From positions 16,838,258 to 16,848,257 of the forward strand of contig NC_091553.1 in the NCBI RefSeq assembly GCF_042767895.1: 10,000 nucleotides of DNA, written 5' to 3'. The notes under the pieces were generated by a model, which did no database searches, was not told the DNA's origin, and saw only the letters and a list, made by a program, of their open reading frames with translations. This document shows positions 8,550-10,000 of the stretch, in pieces; within the stretch, counting starts at the first letter, position 1; each line of letters starts with the position of its first letter. The DNA comes from Penaeus vannamei (taxonomy: Eukaryota > Arthropoda > Malacostraca > Decapoda > Penaeidae). The translations under genes were made by a program, and so were the position numbers.

Positions 8550-8958
8550 GCGATCAGCAGGTACTTTGGCAGTACAGTGAAAATCGTCAGCATATCCATT
8601 GAAAAGGTAAATGAAATAATATGAGGCAGAAAGCAACCCGCAAACAACCCCGACAGCGATGTATATCGCAAATTCTGCAGCAGATGCGCTAAGGTATACT
8701 TAGGTGAAACGGGACATGGTTTCAACACCAGGATCTGCGAACATCGAGCTGATGTCCACCACCACTGGACTTCCAACGTCATGGTGAAGCGGGGCATCTG
8801 CCGAAATGGGGGACTGTACAAGCAGAAAGGAAGAATTGTGGAAGCTGCATATATCGTGACAGTAAAACGTAAACACTACACCGGGCACCTTCAGATTATA
8901 CAAGGTCGCGTCAACATTTATGTGTGAAACAAATGACAGGTCACGGGCGTCTAACATT
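8550..8958 (+). pseudogene. PLE GIY-YIG endonuclease domain, frameshifted
   Basis: This domain nicks the target DNA in PLEs. Frame +3 from 8550 gives a linker (AISRYFGSTVKIVSI), a stop at 8622-8624, then RKQPANNPDSDVYRKF. The first GIY element is DVY (8658-8666), with Asp in place of the usual Gly. A CxxC pair (8676-8687), typical of PLE endonucleases, is followed by YLGETG (8697-8714) and the helix with the expected catalytic Arg (8730) in TRICEHR. The frame is lost at about 8786: HLPKWG continues in +2, RIVEAAYI with the likely metal-binding Glu is in +3 at 8832-8855, and the C-terminal NTTPGTFRLYKVASTFMCET is in +1 from 8872. The first of these shifts could be a small deletion at GTGAAGC, which is inference. 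The exact C-terminus is unknown. Confidence 0.87.
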
Positions 8959-8979
8959 TACATGCTATGTAGTTTCTTT

Positions 8980-9024
8980 TATGTATTTCCGACGAAGATA
9001 TATTCGAAACCGGTTAAATGCATA
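8980..9024 (+). ncRNA. Hammerhead-ribozyme-like motif in the PLE 3' region (probably decayed)
   Basis: Read as RNA, the sequence has the order of a type I hammerhead. Stem I 5' strand is 8980-8988. The conserved box CCGACGA (8989-8995) matches CUGANGA except for C at the U4 position. A weak stem II follows (8996-9005), then GAAA (9006-9009), a self-complementary stem III ACCGGU (9009-9014), U16.1 at 9014, and U at the cleavage position 9015. Stem I 3' strand is 9016-9024. The two stem I strands pair over all 9 positions, with one G-U wobble (8984/9020). Stem II is poor: the first pair is A-C and the second G-U. Hammerheads are known from Penelope-like elements, often with a very short stem III thought to act in dimers. 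The U4 change and weak stem II suggest little or no activity now. Confidence 0.6.
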
Positions 9025-9065
9025 TCTTGTATTTTTAGTTCATTCTCATCCATGCCTTTTCTACA

Positions 9066-9460
<395 letters not shown>

Positions 9461-9958
9461 CACGTACATACAAACATCCTTCAAAGACTACGTTTCGGAA
9501 AACAAACGTAGCTGCTGCTCAATTTCTCTTTGTTTAATATATTAACGTATCTCATAATTCATCAACAGTGTTTTATTGTATATTTTATCTAGGTATGCAA
9601 ACTATAACAACCCTCACATTGATGTAGTACCCTTACAAGAATGTAAAAGCAGATTTGACTTTTGATTTTATTTATTTTCTCTATGTGAATATCGAAAAAG
9701 CATATAACCTTTATATTTTTGCAATTTTATGTAATTTAGGCCATTTTTAATGTGCTGAACTTCAGCTTTTTCTTTTACTTTTAGTATCAAAGTAAAAACA
9801 CTCGCCCTTGCATTTTACACTAAAAGTTAATGAGGGTAGGTGTATAAGCACAAAAACACAATAGTCTTTTTGTCATAAAGAGAGACGGTTGGTTTGAACG
9901 TTATTTATTTTGAATAAATCCCAGAAATTTGAATGTGAAAATTATATGCAGGTAACGG

Positions 9959-9960
<2 letters not shown>
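9461..9960. other. AT-rich non-coding stretch with small inverted repeats
   Basis: No gene recognised. An 8-bp inverted repeat with 8-base loop lies at 9488-9511 (CTACGTTT / AAACGTAG). A 9-bp perfect inverted repeat with 7-base loop lies at 9773-9797 (TTTTACTTT / AAAGTAAAA). A small CTGAA-C-TTCAG palindrome lies at 9755-9765. Confidence 0.55.

Positions 9961-9961
<1 letters not shown>

Positions 9962-10000
<39 letters not shown>
9962..10000. repeat. (AT)n microsatellite, cut by window edge
   Basis: A perfect AT dinucleotide run continues to the last base, so its true length is not visible. Confidence 0.93.

Larger units (their letters stand above)
7882..9065 (+). mobile_element. 5'-truncated Penelope-like retroelement (PLE), decayed
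   Basis: A single plus-strand element reads reverse transcriptase palm, thumb, linker and GIY-YIG endonuclease, then a short 3' region with a hammerhead-like motif. RT followed by GIY-YIG is the defining arrangement of endonuclease-bearing Penelope-like elements of animals. The 5' end lies inside RT motif A, so the N-terminal half of the polyprotein and any upstream repeat are missing, as is usual for PLE copies. The 3' end is set approximately, where unique sequence gives way to microsatellite. No target-site duplication can be read because both flanks are simple repeats. Identification rests on recognising conserved blocks; the subfamily (Penelope, Neptune, Poseidon or other) is not resolved. 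Confidence 0.88.

Noticed and set aside
8546..8957. Minus-strand frames of 85-91 codons
   Set aside because: They are antisense shadows of the retroelement endonuclease region on the plus strand.
9488..9511. Inverted repeat containing CGTTTCGG, considered as a second hammerhead on the minus strand
   Set aside because: GAAAC is present on the minus strand, but no CUGANGA box lies upstream of it.

Overview
The window looks like intergenic or intronic DNA from an arthropod, most likely a penaeid shrimp. The case rests on very long AT, GT/CA, GA/CT and CG dinucleotide microsatellites (roughly a fifth of the window by hand estimate), an AT-rich background without any long gene, and a decayed Penelope-like retroelement. 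The penaeid assignment is inferred from the known microsatellite excess of those genomes. No intact protein-coding gene can be supported. Most long open frames are translations of microsatellites.

Layout: 1-548 is featureless AT-rich sequence. A compound AT/AC repeat (551-624) and a purine block with (GA)43 and 13 G (723-868) follow. At about 1200-1630 lies the only markedly GC- and CpG-rich patch, with a short minus-strand open frame that has a good start context and a cluster of TGACC half-sites. A18 and (AT)n tracts, two weak exon-like stretches (2164-2319 and 2709-2951) and a 380-base polypyrimidine tract (3101-3480) come next. A GA/GT/CG block (4195-4300), a CATACA-hexamer plus CA plus AT block (5824-6079) and poly-T/poly-A runs punctuate otherwise plain DNA up to about 7490.

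The informative part is 7489-9460. A large AT microsatellite with an internal 106-bp duplication leads into a 5'-truncated Penelope-like element (about 7882-9065). The element keeps part of the reverse transcriptase, the thumb, a broken GIY-YIG endonuclease and, just downstream, a hammerhead-ribozyme-like motif with a 9-bp stem I (8980-9024). Its 3' end runs straight into a 370-bp quasi-palindromic GT-CG-CA-(AT)69-TG-CGCA-CA microsatellite. The element is dead: several frameshifts, three in-frame stops and a lost YVDD motif. The last 540 bases are AT-rich with small inverted repeats and end inside another AT repeat cut by the window edge.

No living genes act together here. The window is mainly a record of retroelement insertion and decay and of microsatellite growth.
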